Source: Lentisphaerota bacterium
Lineage (GTDB): Bacteria > Verrucomicrobiota > Lentisphaeria > Victivallales > Victivallaceae
Direction: 5' to 3'
Assembly: GCA_015061605.1 (NCBI GenBank)
Contig: SUWH01000016.1
Location: 1-62,109, forward strand
DNA: 62,109 bases
In this document: piece after piece, positions 61,575 to 62,109 of the stretch
Layout: each line of letters starts with the position of its first letter
Numbering within the stretch: the first letter of the stretch is position 1
Program-made: the position numbers and the translations under genes
Notes under the pieces: model-generated
The model's input: the letters and a program-made list of their open reading frames with translations, nothing else
What the model was told of the DNA's origin: nothing
Databases searched by the model: none

Positions 61575-62109
61575 ATGACTAAAAAGAATGTGACGATCAA
61601 CGATGTGGCAAAGTATGCCGGAGTCTCCCGGTCAATGGTATCTTATGTGCTGTGCCACGGCGAACGCGGTTCTTCCACTCCCGAAACCCGGGAAAAAATT
61701 TATAATGCGGTAAAAGCTCTGGGGTATCGGGTCAATCATACTGCCCGTTCCCTGCGCTCCGGAAAGACCCGCAATATCGGCGTTGTCCTGCCTTCACTGC
61801 AGATGTATCTCTATGAATTGATCGTGGAACTGGAAAAGAGTTTCCGCAAATATGATTACACGCTGACCTATAACTTTTTTGAACGTTCCAGTGATAATCT
61901 CGACGGTTTTATCGCCGCCATGGAACGGCAGTTTCAAACCAATGTGGATGCCGTCATCACACCATCTTTTGAATATACCGCGCCCTCGCCGGTGCCGATC
62001 ATCATCTGGGGCAATAAAGTTCCCGGTTTTGACTGTGTTTTTGTTGACAAAGAAACTTACGGGCACGATGTGATCCGCCGTCTGCTCTCTCTCGGTCACC
62101 GGAAAATTG
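61575..62109 (+). CDS. LacI-family transcriptional regulator (3' end outside window)
   Basis: The first 178 codons are present. The N-terminal helix-turn-helix is TINDVAKYAGVSRSMVSYVL and the hinge is NHTARSLRSGKT. The periplasmic-binding-protein-like sensor domain begins NIGVVLPSLQMYLYELIVEL and continues past the window end. It presumably controls sugar genes further downstream and itself. GGGG nine bases before the ATG is a weak but usable ribosome-binding site. Codons near 61880 include a second GAACGTTCC sequence identical to the operator core. Confidence 0.9.
   Translation, partial: MTKKNVTINDVAKYAGVSRSMVSYVLCHGERGSSTPETREKIYNAVKALGYRVNHTARSLRSGKTRNIGVVLPSLQMYLYELIVELEKSFRKYDYTLTYNFFERSSDNLDGFIAAMERQFQTNVDAVITPSFEYTAPSPVPIIIWGNKVPGFDCVFVDKETYGHDVIRRLLSLGHRKI

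Noticed and set aside
1..62109. tRNA or rRNA genes
   Set aside because: No T-loop-like GGTTCGAnTCC context with a matching acceptor stem and no conserved rRNA segment was seen by eye. A covariance scan could still find one.

Overview
The window looks like a chromosomal piece of a Gram-negative member of the Lentisphaerota (Victivallales-like) within the PVC bacteria. This is inferred from family content, not from a marker-gene comparison. The clues are a prepilin-like protein with the [18 protein letters not shown] signature, a secreted DUF4838 protein, a family-9-like carbohydrate-binding protein, many sugar-processing genes, LpxK (lipid A synthesis), a six-subunit Rnf complex and a 29-residue AURKAIP1/COX24-like protein. 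Gene density is high and most genes are housekeeping.

Layout. 1-297: 3' end of a group II intron. 0.35-3.2 kb: sugar oxidoreductase and TIM-barrel isomerase, divergent from an AraC regulator. 3.2-10.2 kb: rnfABCDGE and recJ. 10.4-14.4 kb: mutM, a lipoprotein and a two-phosphatase fusion protein. 14.4-18.5 kb: dapA, an MBL-fold hydrolase, lpxK and galK. 18.6-22.7 kb: lipoprotein, dicarboxylate-type symporter, a membrane AAA ATPase and a HAD phosphatase. 22.6-23.4 kb: a scrambled intergenic region. 23.4-29.8 kb: ybgC-type thioesterase, manA, argS and an NtrC-type regulator; then a DEDDh exonuclease and a SirB1-like protein. 30.4-37.0 kb: a five-gene operon ending in uvrA and priA. 37.1-39.0 kb: a miniature element split by an IS1111-type insertion sequence. 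39.0-47.9 kb: comF, pnp, ribF, coaD, an IclR-like regulator, a TMTC-like membrane protein and gltX. 48.5-53.6 kb: ymdB, an unknown regulator-like protein, a prepilin-like protein, a candidate structured RNA, a 5-formyl-THF cyclo-ligase and rny. 54.1-59.7 kb: a four-gene glycan cassette. 60.1-62.1 kb: COX24-like protein, rpe, a glycosidase remnant and a LacI regulator cut by the window end.

The most interesting content is intergenic. (1) A family of about 275-317 bp miniature elements has 16-bp imperfect terminal inverted repeats and 9-bp target duplications at all three full copies. Two copies in opposite orientation bracket the glycan cassette, and the third carries the IS1111-type element inside it. 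(2) A second, unrelated family is built from 10-bp tandem repeats whose number varies from copy to copy, together with 9-bp and 82-bp repeats. All three copies lie between converging genes, and two begin at a stop codon. (3) Promoters found by eye share one form: TTGNNN, exactly 17 bp, then TATATT or a close variant. (4) One such promoter carries a Fur-box-like dyad but leads into a duplicated gene fragment, so its gene appears to have been lost.
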